The notes under the pieces are model-generated. The model was not told the origin of the DNA, searched no databases, and worked only from the letters and a program-made list of their open reading frames with translations. DNA of 64,000 nt, from NCBI GenBank assembly GCA_964490935.1, contig CAZBEO010000001.1:1-64000 (forward strand). The letters are read 5' to 3'. Origin of the DNA: JAQVYB01 sp964490935 (GTDB lineage Bacteria; Verrucomicrobiota; Kiritimatiellia; RZYC01). Positions 42,701-50,694 of the stretch are shown in pieces. The translations under genes and the position numbers were made by a program. Within the stretch, counting starts at the first letter, position 1; each line of letters opens with the position of its first letter.

Positions 42701-43170
42701 TTGCGGCGACCTACATGGACACCAACGGCACCAGTGAAGCCGGCTTTATTCCCAGTCCTTTAGGTAATCAGCGCGGAATTATGTTCTATATTTCTCAATC
42801 CTGCTGCATGGCCCAGTTCATGGATGTGAACAGTGCCGAAGGGCGGTTTGATTCGGGGCTGTATGCCTACCTGTATATGCCCGAAGACATGCGCTCACTG
42901 TATATGAAACCCTATGGCGGGCTCGGGCTGTTTAAGATTCCCTACGTCCCCGATTTTGCTGTTACGTCCATCGAACAGACCAACCAGAATCTCGCCTTGC
43001 AGTGGGATGCCAACCCCCCGGATGGAACGTTCACCGTGCAGTCCACGGATAATCTCATCCTGCCCGATTGGCAGCCGGCCGAACCAACGAACTTCTGGCC
43101 CTTTGCCGGGACCGTTTGGACGACCCAGTGCAGCAGCCCGCTGTTTTACCGGTTGATACTGGAACCCTGA
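39733..43170 (+). CDS. Secreted arylsulfotransferase-like protein with beta-propeller half
   Basis: A 1145-residue protein with an N-terminal signal (about residues 1-37). Residues 40-420 carry arylsulfotransferase (ASST/Arylsulfotran_2) blade motifs: DVHELRMQDNGHGYLLAY (His155), AHCNAVDIDTDGHILLSTR (His233), IIWRMGG, FSHQHGVRRLANGNILLFDN (His299/His301) and QRLANGNTFICWGG. ASST enzymes move sulfate between phenols through a catalytic histidine. The second half has PQQ-propeller-like repeats (ALDMTDGSVYWQSA, CFDTRSGTTVWSYDTG). The last 70 residues (FTVQSTDNLILPDWQPAEPT) are a recurrent C-terminal module in large secreted proteins of this kind. A sugar- or phenol-sulfate role is plausible; activity is unproven. 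Confidence 0.75.
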   Translation: MQKIWRYVQKSVKRYRYVSPLVMGFVFGLCRMAAAALPADFPAITVPVCSAPSEGDIFLSNFTQDSDVSTTPYLIILNNAGEPIEYRRLDSPVNTDFKRQPSGATTYFQLMDTNTLGTNKFAFHFVDRNLNSTGTISAVTTGLITALTAEWMTDVHELRMQDNGHGYLLAYRLTPTNMLSYGGKLNAFAIDMAIQEVDAAGNLYWQWSPENFFTHQNTTPDVPLTNRIVDYAHCNAVDIDTDGHILLSTRYFDEITKINRQTGEIIWRMGGSACSNNQFTFINDDQPQDGGGTFTGFSHQHGVRRLANGNILLFDNGHLKNPPYSRAVEYAVNEGTLTAEKVWSYTHSPPISSTEMGFAQRLANGNTFICWGGSTSQVAITEVTAQSNVVFELTLPEGVHTYRAFKQSWTTNISPTNTFLPPPYRPDGWPAQHMGAHNSDWVPREMLDLQQTNEMANVRFMLRDPANPVVCAGGGVIVVLDGKEYFIVTTSSVKYPNLCALDMTDGSVYWQSAPLTNAPFGQSAPGPDSCASTVAPIADKYGNIYLADCHYVYCYRIEALPDASGYQPWIWRQPMPNLKIYSDVDGLWHPSSDPTAADTKGFPFMSFVLTPEVDENYYVGGFTVQGETFMFDHIDGTLAGATYLETNMIGTVSNQPPCDPYLFAETNNPMIMSSNNPILFGIWATGITNTVDPDLKYFMNPCQLKGYMEAGTFGIGAMVANNPCMMKNPTNPAACRLFVAGGQSEYLKQWDVDTNTPDVIMYAVDFDPTASYSGRLAVCNYDITNYVDSTPQFAFNGRMVDGESSATSPDLSYNEKWLFCSDKAGSNYCFDTRSGTTVWSYDTGEALGSPTTFQNEDEDGNFLYMTMAGYDPWAFMINAETGQIASNETYGLLVRKLPLSLYVQRNCWRTNEAYQQVFQNTEGFFTKNAIGSSIISGCSNRVEMIFTVGWKYPIHMPPALANMATIPTHQQVVYLDVDKLWNSTNMADLIAATYMDTNGTSEAGFIPSPLGNQRGIMFYISQSCCMAQFMDVNSAEGRFDSGLYAYLYMPEDMRSLYMKPYGGLGLFKIPYVPDFAVTSIEQTNQNLALQWDANPPDGTFTVQSTDNLILPDWQPAEPTNFWPFAGTVWTTQCSSPLFYRLILEP

Positions 43171-44084
43171 CCCCGAAGGTGGAAGCGCTCGATGAGGGCG
43201 GCGCGTTCCTCTTCGTTGCTTCGCTCATATTCCGCCTGCGCATATTCGTAGAACCGCCCGTCGGGAGGGCGGACGAAAAGGAGCTGTTCGCGTATCCAGT
43301 CAAGGGCGCGGGCGAGGGCTTCGGGCGCGAGGGGCGGGGCTTCGGAATCGAGGCGGTCGGTCCGCACCATCGTCTCTTCACCCAAGGCCTGGGTGAACGC
43401 TTCCACGGCGGCCTCATCCGATGGGCGTTCGATGAGGCAAAGCAGAAGGTCCGGTCGTTTCGCCAAAGGCGCGAGGCTGCCGCTCTGGCCGGAGACGGCG
43501 TCGCCAATCCAAGCGGCGAAGGCGGGACGCGGGGACGCAAAGACGGCGCCGATTTCCGCGCCGGTTCCATACCCCGCGAGAAGTTGTACGCCGGGCAGGA
43601 TGCGGCAGTCTTTCATCGCGGCACGATAGGTGCAGAGGAGCGCAGCGAGTACTTTTTCTTCCGGGAGCGAGGGCGGCAGATTGGGTGCCAGCAGTATCCA
43701 GCCGCGTGCGCAAAAGACCTCGGCAAGAGCCTCCTGCTGCTCCGTTTCGAGGTGCGCGGAAACGACAGCCAGCGGGTAACGCTGCGAGGGATGCGCGTCG
43801 TAGTCGGCGGGCAGATACAAATCATAGGCGTAGGTTCCCCGACGCAGAAGCAACACCCGCTCGCCGATAAAGAAGGGATCGTCGGCTGGAAAATACGTTT
43901 CGGCGTGCTGGTTCGTCCAGCAGGGAGCGAGCGAGGCAGGTGGCGGTGCAGGCGCGGCCAAAACCGTCGCACCGGCACAGATTAAGAGGAACAGCAACCC
44001 CAGTCCGAGTGAGTTATCACCCCGGACGGGGTGAAGGCCTATAGCCCAGGGTCGGCAGACCCTGGGTTTCTCATTCTCCAACAT
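43146..44084 (-). CDS. Secreted alpha/beta-hydrolase-like protein, degenerate nucleophile
   Basis: About 312 residues from the ATG at 44084; the frame stays open to 44339. A hydrophobic secretion segment (LGLGLLFLLICAGATVLAAP) is followed by an alpha/beta-hydrolase-like core: YDLYLPADYDAHPSQRYPLA (beta-strand and loop), GWILLAPNLPP, and LLAGYGTGAEIGAVFA. That last segment is the nucleophile elbow, but Gly-Tyr-Gly-Thr-Gly replaces GxSxG, so Ser is missing and classical esterase activity is unlikely. The residues before the signal peptide are translated hairpin repeats, so repeat insertion probably replaced the original start. Its 3' end overlaps the arylsulfotransferase-like gene by 25 bp tail to tail. 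Confidence 0.55.
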   Translation of the reverse strand: MLENEKPRVCRPWAIGLHPVRGDNSLGLGLLFLLICAGATVLAAPAPPPASLAPCWTNQHAETYFPADDPFFIGERVLLLRRGTYAYDLYLPADYDAHPSQRYPLAVVSAHLETEQQEALAEVFCARGWILLAPNLPPSLPEEKVLAALLCTYRAAMKDCRILPGVQLLAGYGTGAEIGAVFASPRPAFAAWIGDAVSGQSGSLAPLAKRPDLLLCLIERPSDEAAVEAFTQALGEETMVRTDRLDSEAPPLAPEALARALDWIREQLLFVRPPDGRFYEYAQAEYERSNEEERAALIERFHLRGQGSSINR

Positions 44085-44175
44085 CCCATGCACCCCGGAT
44101 GGGGTGCGTGTTGTTTTTTTTGTCGGCTTCCCGGGGTCCGATGACCCCGTGCCTTTCTCCCCGGCCCCTCCGGGG
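44018..44175. repeat. Cluster of five GC-rich hairpins
   Basis: Five near-perfect short hairpins occur in a row: 44018-44033 (CACCCC/GGGGTG), 44045-44066 (CCCAGGGTC/GACCCTGGG), 44091-44106 (CACCCC/GGGGTG), 44132-44149 (CGGGGTC/GACCCCG) and 44159-44175 (CCCCGG/CCGGGG). The first and third are the same sequence apart from one loop base. Such clusters are typical of repeated intergenic elements, and here they run into the 5' end of the hydrolase-like gene. Confidence 0.75.
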
Positions 44176-44202
44176 CCATCATGACGCTGACTTTTGTCGG
44201 TA

Positions 44203-44302
44203 TTTCCAACGATTGGAAAAAACGTCTGAAATAGTGCCAACGATTGGAAAAACCGTAGCTGCACAGCAGTCCCGCCCACGCGGGATTTCCAATGGTTGGA
44301 AA
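44203..44302. repeat. Three copies of a TTTCCAA-x3-TTGGAAA palindrome
   Basis: Copies at 44203-44219 (TTTCCAACGATTGGAAA), about 44237-44250 (one arm shortened) and 44286-44302 (TTTCCAATGGTTGGAAA). Each is followed by AA and an ACG or ACC. They fill the space between the hairpin cluster and the end of the 1808-residue protein gene. Function unknown. Confidence 0.75.
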
Positions 44303-44345
44303 AAACGATTTGAGCGGTTTTTGGCGTGCCGGGTTTCATGGTGGA

Positions 44346-47300
44346 TCAGGGTATCGAAACTCGGGTGCGGATGTAAAGGGTGCCGTGATTGGTGACGGGT
44401 ATTTGGATGGCCCCGCCGGTGCCCGGGATGTTGGTCTGGACCGCATTCCACTGAGGCGTGGTTAGGTTGGTGGTGGAGTAGATGTGATAGATGCGGTCGG
44501 ACGCGGTGAAGAAGGTGACGTAGTCCTGCGAGGAGGAGGCGACGGGGTTGACGGCAAAGAGCGAGGCGGGATCGGTGGGATCGGTGTGGGCGGTATATTC
44601 ATCGCGATTGGACATGCCGTCGCCATCGGTATCGTCGTCAGACTGGGCCGCGGTGGGGCTGGCGAAGTAGGTGTTTTCCCAGGTGTCGGGAAGTCCGTCG
44701 GAATCAGCATCGCCGGTGCAGCCGGTGATTGTCTGGGCGGTGTTAAGCGATCCACGTGTGGCGTCGGTGGCTGCAGCCCAAGTGAAATCGGCGTAGGTTG
44801 TTCCGGCTCCGGAAAGCTGGAGCGAGCGTCCGAGGGCGAGGGTGGTGGATTCGCTCACGCCGATGTCGGTGGAAAGCGTGCCGACGGCGAGGTTGTTGGC
44901 GGCGGTAAAGACCCCTTCATAACTCAGGAACTGAATGACGGCGGAGTCGGAGCGGCGAACGAGTGCGAGACCGTCGGGTGAGCCGTTTTGCAGGCCGGGC
45001 ATATCGAACCAGAGGGTGCCAAAGCCGCATCCTTCGTCGGGCAGGAGGCCGGAAAGGGAGATCGCGCCGGCGTAGGCTTCTCCGTTATAGCCGTTGTAAG
45101 GAATGAGGGTGTAGTTGGTAAGGCTGATCCCGGCGGGACCGGCGATTTCAACGCCTTCATTGGTGTCACCACCGTCGTTATCATAATGGATTTCATTGAT
45201 CCAAACGGAAGCGGACTCGGCAATACGCAGGGTCACGTCTTCGAAGTCGACCCCATCATCGCCAACGGCATAGAAGGTGCAGGTGTAGATGCCTACCGGT
45301 TGTGCCTGAGCCCAAGTGAAGGTTCCGGAGCCGTTCGTGGAGCCGAACGTTGCTCCGGATGGAGCGTTGCTGACGGAGAGCGTGATGGGTTCATTGTCGG
45401 GATCGGTGGCGGTGACGGCGAAGGAGAGTGAGCTGCCTTGCAGGGCCGTTTTCCCGCCGATAGCGGTAAGGACCGGCGGATTCGTGTTGCCGATGCGTAC
45501 TTCCAGGGTGATGGTTTCGGAGTCGGTGAGGCGTCCATCGGTGGCATAGAAGGTGCAGGTGTAGACGCCGAGAGGATTCGGAGTGAGCCACTCGAACGTA
45601 TCGCTGAGGAAGGTGGATCCCGCAGGGGCGTTGCTGACGGAATAGGTGATGGCGTCGCCATTGTAGTCGGTGGCGTGGACCGTGAAATTCAGGGAGTTGC
45701 TCTCGATGACCGATTGGTTACCGATGGGGTTCAGCACGGGCGGCAGGTTGGTTTCGCCGTTGCAGGGATAAATGAGTTGATGTTCGTTGAGCCACCCGGG
45801 CGTGGCGGAATTGGTGGGGTTCGACCAGATGAATTCCATGTAGTTGGTGCCGAGGCCGCTGAGTTGGAGCGAGTTGCCGATGGGCGTGGTGTCGTTGGAT
45901 TCACGCACGACGACATCCAGGGAATACTCGCCTGCGGCGGGACCGTTGATGGCCAGGAAGGTGGGGCTGTAGCTGAGCAGCACAACGAGGTTCGTCCAAT
46001 CACGAACCAGGGCGATGCCGCCGGTCTGCTGAAGGATTTTGGTGAATGGGACGGCGCCGTAGCCGCACCCTTCATCCGGGAGGACGCCGCTCAGCGCGTT
46101 GCTGGCATAGACGGAGCCATCGGTGCGGTAATAAAAGAGGGCGTAATAGGCTAGGTCCAACCCGGCGGTTCCGGCGATTTCCACGAACTCGCCGGTGTCG
46201 GTTCCATCGTTGTCGTAATGGAATTCGTTGATCCAGAGATCGCCTTCGGCAAGCACCTCGATGGTGATGGCCTCTGAGTCGATGCCGTCGTTGTCCACAG
46301 CTTGGAAGGTGGTGGTGTAGACACCACATACGGCGGTGTTGGACCAAGTGAAGACGCCGGTGTCGTCCAGCGAAACAAACGTGGCGCTTGGCGGTAGGTC
46401 GAAGGCCGAGAGGGTGATGGATTCCTCATCCGGGTCGACGGCAGTCACGGAAAATTGCAGGGTTTGATTCTGGATGACATGCCGGTTTCCAATGGGCTGA
46501 AGCACGGGCGCATTGGTGGCGGGGCTGACGGTGATCTTCACGGAATCACTGTCGGCGCCATCGGTGTCGGTGGCGTAGAATACACACGTGTAGGCCCCCG
46601 CGGGTGCGGCATTGCTCCAGGTGAACAGGCCGAGTCCCGCCTCAGCGGAAAAATTCGCACCGGCGGGCAGATTGCTCACGGTCATGGTAATGGCATCGCC
46701 ATCGGCATCGGTGGCGGCAACTTCAAAGGAGAGGGTGAGCCCTGTGGTGATGATCTTGTCGGCCACGTTCTGAATGACCGGCGCCTGCGCGCCGGAGGCC
46801 ACCGTGATGATGACGGTTTCCGTGCCTGCACCATCATTATCTACGGCATAGAAGGTGGTGGTGTAGACGCCGGCCGGCACCGCCGAAGCCCAAGAGAACG
46901 TGCCGGTGGCTCCACTCGAATTGAACGTGGAGCCGGGTGGCGCATTGCTGACGCTTAGCGTGATTACATCGCCATTGACATCCACGGCGGTGATTGTGAA
47001 TTCCAGCGCATTGCTTTGCACGACAATGGGATTACGGATCGGATAAATGGCAGGAGGTTGCTCTCCGGCGTCGGCGCTGGGGTACATACGCTGAAGTTCA
47101 TTCAGCAGGCCGTGCGATGCAGCCAAGCCGTTATCCTGCCAGATAAAATCAGCATACGCGGTGCCCAAGCCGGTGAGCTGAAGCGAGCAGCCCGTCTCTG
47201 CGCCGGACTCGGACCCAATGTTCTCGGAGGATTCTTCGGCGGCTGGCCCAGTCACGCCCACCATGACGCCTTCGTAACTGATAAACTGCACGAGGTTCGT

Positions 47301-49772
47301 TTCATCCATGACCAGCGCGATGCCTTCCGTTTCGTTCTGCAGCCCGCTGATGGGCACCCAGACCGCGCCAAAGCCGCTGCCTTCATCCGGGATGGTACCA
47401 ACGAGCGCAACGGATTTGTAGGCCGTGCCGTCGCCGCCGTTGTAGGCGAGCACCGAGTAATAGGAAAGTTCCACGCCGGCGGTTCCGGCGATTTCCACGC
47501 CTTCATCGGCATCCGTGCCTGCGTTGTCGTAATGGAGTTCATTGATCCAGACCGTGCCATCCACCAGCACACGAATGGTGGCCGTGCGCGATTCCGTACC
47601 ATCGGCATCCGTCGCCTGGAACGCACACGCATACACCCCGGCGGGCCCGGCGTTCGGCCATGAAAAACTTCCCTGCTCATTGGTGGAGGCAAAGAAGGCA
47701 CCGGCAGGAAGGTTGGTGCAGGAGAGCGTGGCTGTGTCGCCATCGGTGAGTTTGGCGTGTACGGAAAATTCGAGGGTTTGCCCTTCGGTCACGCGCTGGA
47801 GGGGGATGGCATCGAGCGAGGGCGGCGTGCGCCCGAGACTGAAAGATTTCATCACGGCCATGTGCGCATTTCCTATGGAGTCCGAATCGCTGTTCAGCAC
47901 GGGCGAAGGCGGGGGCGGATTCGTCCAGAGGCGCGTATCGAAAACGAGCCCGTCGTGGAAGTCAACGCCCTGCACGGTCGTGCGGTAGTGATTTTCTTCG
48001 AGGTTGCGGCTGGGCAACACGTAGTCGAATGGGTACTCCCGGTTTCGGCTTGTTTCCGTGACCCCATATTGATCGGTGGGCTTGCGGGCATCGCTAACGA
48101 CGTTGGTCAGAATCGCCAGGCAGGGCTCGGCACGCGACGCGGTGTTCAGGTCGCCGGCGATAACCAGATAATCGTTGGTCGGAAAATTCGCCAGAGCGAT
48201 GTAGTTGGTCAGCAGGCGTGCCTCGGCGGCGCGATCCTCTTCGGTTCCAGAATAATAGATATGCAGACTGACCACGTGCAGATCGCGGTCGCCGGGGATA
48301 TCAATGGTGGCCCAGGCGATATCGCGGTTCGCCGTGATCGGATCGGCCCATTCCCCCGCGGCGGTGATGGGCCAGCGGCTGATAATGGCGTTGGGCTGCG
48401 GAAAATAGGCGCTGGATTGTGGTTCGATGTAATAATAATACTCCGTGCCGAAAAAGACATCGACGAATTCGCGCATCGTGCTGTTCGTGATGTTACACTC
48501 TTGTAACCCGACAATATCCGGCTTCAGGGCGTGAAAGATGCGGTACGCCGGCTCCTTGTAGACCGAAGGAAAGCCATCAACCAAGTTGGCGGCCATGATG
48601 GAGATCGTTTCGTTGTCGCGGATCGAGAGCGTATGCGTGGCGGGCTCTCCGATCGTTGCCCCCTCCGCCCCATCCAGCGTCAGTGCGAGCGTTTCCACGC
48701 TTTCCATGTTGTCATCATCGGCAATCACCACGGAAATCATCTGCTGCGTTTCGCCGCCCGCCGTGAACACCAGCGAGGTGGGCGACACCGTGTAGTCCAC
48801 CCCCGCCGAGGCCGTCCCGCCCGCATCGCCGATCCACACCGTCACATCCGCCGAACGCGAAAGAACCACGGCTACCTGCTGCGTACCGACATCCTCGTCC
48901 ACCAGCGCATCCGCATAGGCGAAACAAACGGAGGGCGGTTCCGCCACCGTCAGGTTGACTTCGTCCAGGCTGTACCCATCCTTATCCGACGCATAAAACT
49001 GCATCGTTTGGACGCCGACGGGCGTCGCGCCCGCCCAGCGAAACGTCCCGTGCTCATTGGTCGAGACAAACGTCGAACCCGAGGGCGCGTTGCTCACCGA
49101 CAGCGTCACCGGATCGCCATCCGTGGGCGTGGCAAACACGCTAAACTCGATCGTATCGCCCAGGGTGACGGTTCGGCTGGGAATGGCCTGTAACACGGGC
49201 GGCGTGTTGGCCGCTGCGCCATCATAATAATACAGCTCCACGAATTCATAAAAAAAGTTGGCGGCATCCGAATATTCCGTAATCACCAGCACCGAGGTCT
49301 CGTCGGTTCCGACGCCCCCGACGCCCGGGGTCGCATCCGCCATGCCCAGGGTACTCCAGTTGGTGACGGCATCGCCGCCCACCGAGGCATTCAGGCGCTG
49401 GATCGAGTTCCTTTTCGGATCACGCGACAAGGGCGTCGGGCCATCCAGCACCACCGAAGAGGCGTCCAGCAGGGAAAACTGTTCGCCGCCATCAATCACC
49501 GGCAACTGATTTTCCGCATTGAGGTAGAGCACTTCATCGCCCAGTGTGACCCCCCAGTACGCTTCAAAGTCGGCGCGGGAACCGTAACGACCAACAATCA
49601 GGTATTCACCCGGCTCGATCGTCGTTCCATCGGGCAGCGTATACGTCTTGCTCCTGTTGGTTTGCTTGACCTTGTACCCCGAAACATCCAGGGCCGACGC
49701 CGTAACCACCAACGAGAGCCCCAGCAACATGGCGCACCACAGCTTAAAATATCCCGAGCTTCTGCATCCCAT
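44346..49772 (-). CDS. Giant secreted lamin-tail/Calx-beta/nuclease/Ig-repeat protein
   Basis: An 1808-residue secreted protein (signal peptide near residues 8-28). Order: lamin-tail-like domain (LPDGTTIEPGEYLIVGRYGS); Ig-like repeat; Calx-beta domain (DYTVSPTSLVFTAGGETQQM); an endonuclease/exonuclease/phosphatase-like domain with IVGLQECN, VIAGDLNT and a late NAHMAV where SDH is expected; then six more Ig/cadherin-like repeats (FxWxxAxPxGVYxxxFxAxD) interleaved with three lamin-tail-like units (WINEIHYDNDGGDTNEGVEI and relatives). Near the C-terminus DADSDGLPDTWE and DDDTDGDGMSNRDEY form a calcium-binding thrombospondin-3-like linker. It is probably an extracellular DNase or adhesin-like matrix protein; nuclease activity is inferred. 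Confidence 0.8.
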   Translation of the reverse strand: MGCRSSGYFKLWCAMLLGLSLVVTASALDVSGYKVKQTNRSKTYTLPDGTTIEPGEYLIVGRYGSRADFEAYWGVTLGDEVLYLNAENQLPVIDGGEQFSLLDASSVVLDGPTPLSRDPKRNSIQRLNASVGGDAVTNWSTLGMADATPGVGGVGTDETSVLVITEYSDAANFFYEFVELYYYDGAAANTPPVLQAIPSRTVTLGDTIEFSVFATPTDGDPVTLSVSNAPSGSTFVSTNEHGTFRWAGATPVGVQTMQFYASDKDGYSLDEVNLTVAEPPSVCFAYADALVDEDVGTQQVAVVLSRSADVTVWIGDAGGTASAGVDYTVSPTSLVFTAGGETQQMISVVIADDDNMESVETLALTLDGAEGATIGEPATHTLSIRDNETISIMAANLVDGFPSVYKEPAYRIFHALKPDIVGLQECNITNSTMREFVDVFFGTEYYYYIEPQSSAYFPQPNAIISRWPITAAGEWADPITANRDIAWATIDIPGDRDLHVVSLHIYYSGTEEDRAAEARLLTNYIALANFPTNDYLVIAGDLNTASRAEPCLAILTNVVSDARKPTDQYGVTETSRNREYPFDYVLPSRNLEENHYRTTVQGVDFHDGLVFDTRLWTNPPPPSPVLNSDSDSIGNAHMAVMKSFSLGRTPPSLDAIPLQRVTEGQTLEFSVHAKLTDGDTATLSCTNLPAGAFFASTNEQGSFSWPNAGPAGVYACAFQATDADGTESRTATIRVLVDGTVWINELHYDNAGTDADEGVEIAGTAGVELSYYSVLAYNGGDGTAYKSVALVGTIPDEGSGFGAVWVPISGLQNETEGIALVMDETNLVQFISYEGVMVGVTGPAAEESSENIGSESGAETGCSLQLTGLGTAYADFIWQDNGLAASHGLLNELQRMYPSADAGEQPPAIYPIRNPIVVQSNALEFTITAVDVNGDVITLSVSNAPPGSTFNSSGATGTFSWASAVPAGVYTTTFYAVDNDGAGTETVIITVASGAQAPVIQNVADKIITTGLTLSFEVAATDADGDAITMTVSNLPAGANFSAEAGLGLFTWSNAAPAGAYTCVFYATDTDGADSDSVKITVSPATNAPVLQPIGNRHVIQNQTLQFSVTAVDPDEESITLSAFDLPPSATFVSLDDTGVFTWSNTAVCGVYTTTFQAVDNDGIDSEAITIEVLAEGDLWINEFHYDNDGTDTGEFVEIAGTAGLDLAYYALFYYRTDGSVYASNALSGVLPDEGCGYGAVPFTKILQQTGGIALVRDWTNLVVLLSYSPTFLAINGPAAGEYSLDVVVRESNDTTPIGNSLQLSGLGTNYMEFIWSNPTNSATPGWLNEHQLIYPCNGETNLPPVLNPIGNQSVIESNSLNFTVHATDYNGDAITYSVSNAPAGSTFLSDTFEWLTPNPLGVYTCTFYATDGRLTDSETITLEVRIGNTNPPVLTAIGGKTALQGSSLSFAVTATDPDNEPITLSVSNAPSGATFGSTNGSGTFTWAQAQPVGIYTCTFYAVGDDGVDFEDVTLRIAESASVWINEIHYDNDGGDTNEGVEIAGPAGISLTNYTLIPYNGYNGEAYAGAISLSGLLPDEGCGFGTLWFDMPGLQNGSPDGLALVRRSDSAVIQFLSYEGVFTAANNLAVGTLSTDIGVSESTTLALGRSLQLSGAGTTYADFTWAAATDATRGSLNTAQTITGCTGDADSDGLPDTWENTYFASPTAAQSDDDTDGDGMSNRDEYTAHTDPTDPASLFAVNPVASSSQDYVTFFTASDRIYHIYSTTNLTTPQWNAVQTNIPGTGGAIQIPVTNHGTLYIRTRVSIP

Positions 49773-49974
49773 CTGGTCACATCCTTCAATTTGCCTATAG
49801 TGGGTTGGAATATAACCCGAAGCGCACAGAAAGTTTACCTTTCTAGCAGGAGGGGGCGCGTGAAAGAGAGTGAAACCACAAGGATTACTTCGAAGTTAAA
49901 CGTGGGATTCAACTTCACATAAAAGGAGGGACATAAATATTCCTTTTCCCTTAATACAGGGTCATAATGAGGGC

Positions 49975-50457
49975 ATGACAAAAAAGGTATATATTGAAAC
50001 AAGTACTGTAAGCTACTTAACGGGTCGTGCAAACAGAGATGTGGTGCTGGCGGGTCACCAGCAGTCAACGCAGGAATTCTGGGAACTTCTTGGCCGGGGA
50101 CTGGACCCTTATGTTTCCGCCTTAGTTGTGAAAGAAGCCTCGGAAGGAGATCCCGAATCCGCGAGCAGACGATTATCCGCCATTGACGCTTTCTTGATCC
50201 TGAAAACGACACCAGATGCCGAGGTGTTATCAGAAAAAATATTGGAAGCGCATGGTGTCCCAAAAGAATTTCCCGAGGATGCACTTCACATTGCTATCGC
50301 AGCCGTCAATGGGATGGATTTCATGGTCACATGGAACTTTAAACACATTAACAATCCATTTACGAAAATGATGATTCGTCATGCTGTTGAGAATGCTGGC
50401 TATGAATGTCCTGAAATGGTATCTCCTGAAGCATTTCTGGGAGGAAATAATGAATGA
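49975..50457 (+). CDS. PIN-domain protein, probable toxin of a TA pair
   Basis: A 160-residue PIN-like protein. The first acidic residue lies in VYIETSTVSYLTGR (Glu at position 8 instead of the usual Asp). Later acidic positions are in LVVKEASEGDPESA and in FPEDALHIAIAAVNGMDFMV (DALHxAxA motif), followed by TWNFKHI. PIN toxins are Mg-dependent RNases. The neighbour overlaps by 8 bp and is antitoxin-sized, which supports a type II TA module. No SD is obvious directly before the ATG. Confidence 0.75.
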   Translation: MTKKVYIETSTVSYLTGRANRDVVLAGHQQSTQEFWELLGRGLDPYVSALVVKEASEGDPESASRRLSAIDAFLILKTTPDAEVLSEKILEAHGVPKEFPEDALHIAIAAVNGMDFMVTWNFKHINNPFTKMMIRHAVENAGYECPEMVSPEAFLGGNNE

Positions 50458-50662
50458 TCCTTATGTAGATGAAATACGGAAATATCGGATGGCTCATACG
50501 CATGCCTTTAATGGCGATATCCACCGCATAGGTGAAGACCTGCGGAGTTTCGAATCAACGCTGGGCAGCCGGGTTGTATCTCTCGAGCCTAAACGACTCC
50601 GTCAACAACCGGCTATACGCGTATGTTTGACCCACAATGGGTCAAACGTCGGCGAACTGTAA
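50450..50662 (+). CDS. Small partner of PIN protein, possible antitoxin
   Basis: A 70-residue charged protein starting MNDPYVDEIRKYRMAHTHAF, overlapping the PIN gene by 8 bp with GGGAGG upstream inside it. The segment DEIRKYRMAHTHAFNGDIHR resembles small conserved proteins encoded downstream of PIN genes (pattern DEVRxxRxxxAxxxxxDlxxi). It is antitoxin-sized but is placed after the toxin, and no DNA-binding fold is visible. The last 15 residues are encoded by a perfect hairpin (50625-50647), so the original C-terminus may have been altered. Confidence 0.55.
   Translation: MNDPYVDEIRKYRMAHTHAFNGDIHRIGEDLRSFESTLGSRVVSLEPKRLRQQPAIRVCLTHNGSNVGEL
50625..50647. repeat. Perfect 9-bp hairpin inside small ORF end
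   Basis: Arms GTTTGACCC and GGGTCAAAC enclose a 5-base ACAAT loop, with no T-run after it. It lies between the PIN-associated ORF and the transporter gene, inside the coding frame of the former. It may be an operator for the transporter 48 bp downstream or an attenuator; neither is proven. Confidence 0.5.
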
Positions 50663-50694
50663 CCGGTCGAAATGCAACACTTGGGAGGCGTGCC

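Noticed and set aside
49860..49922. 20-codon GTG frame with a good AGGAGG before the PIN gene
   Set aside because: Upstream of it the same frame stays open and no family is visible; too short to support as a gene or leader peptide.
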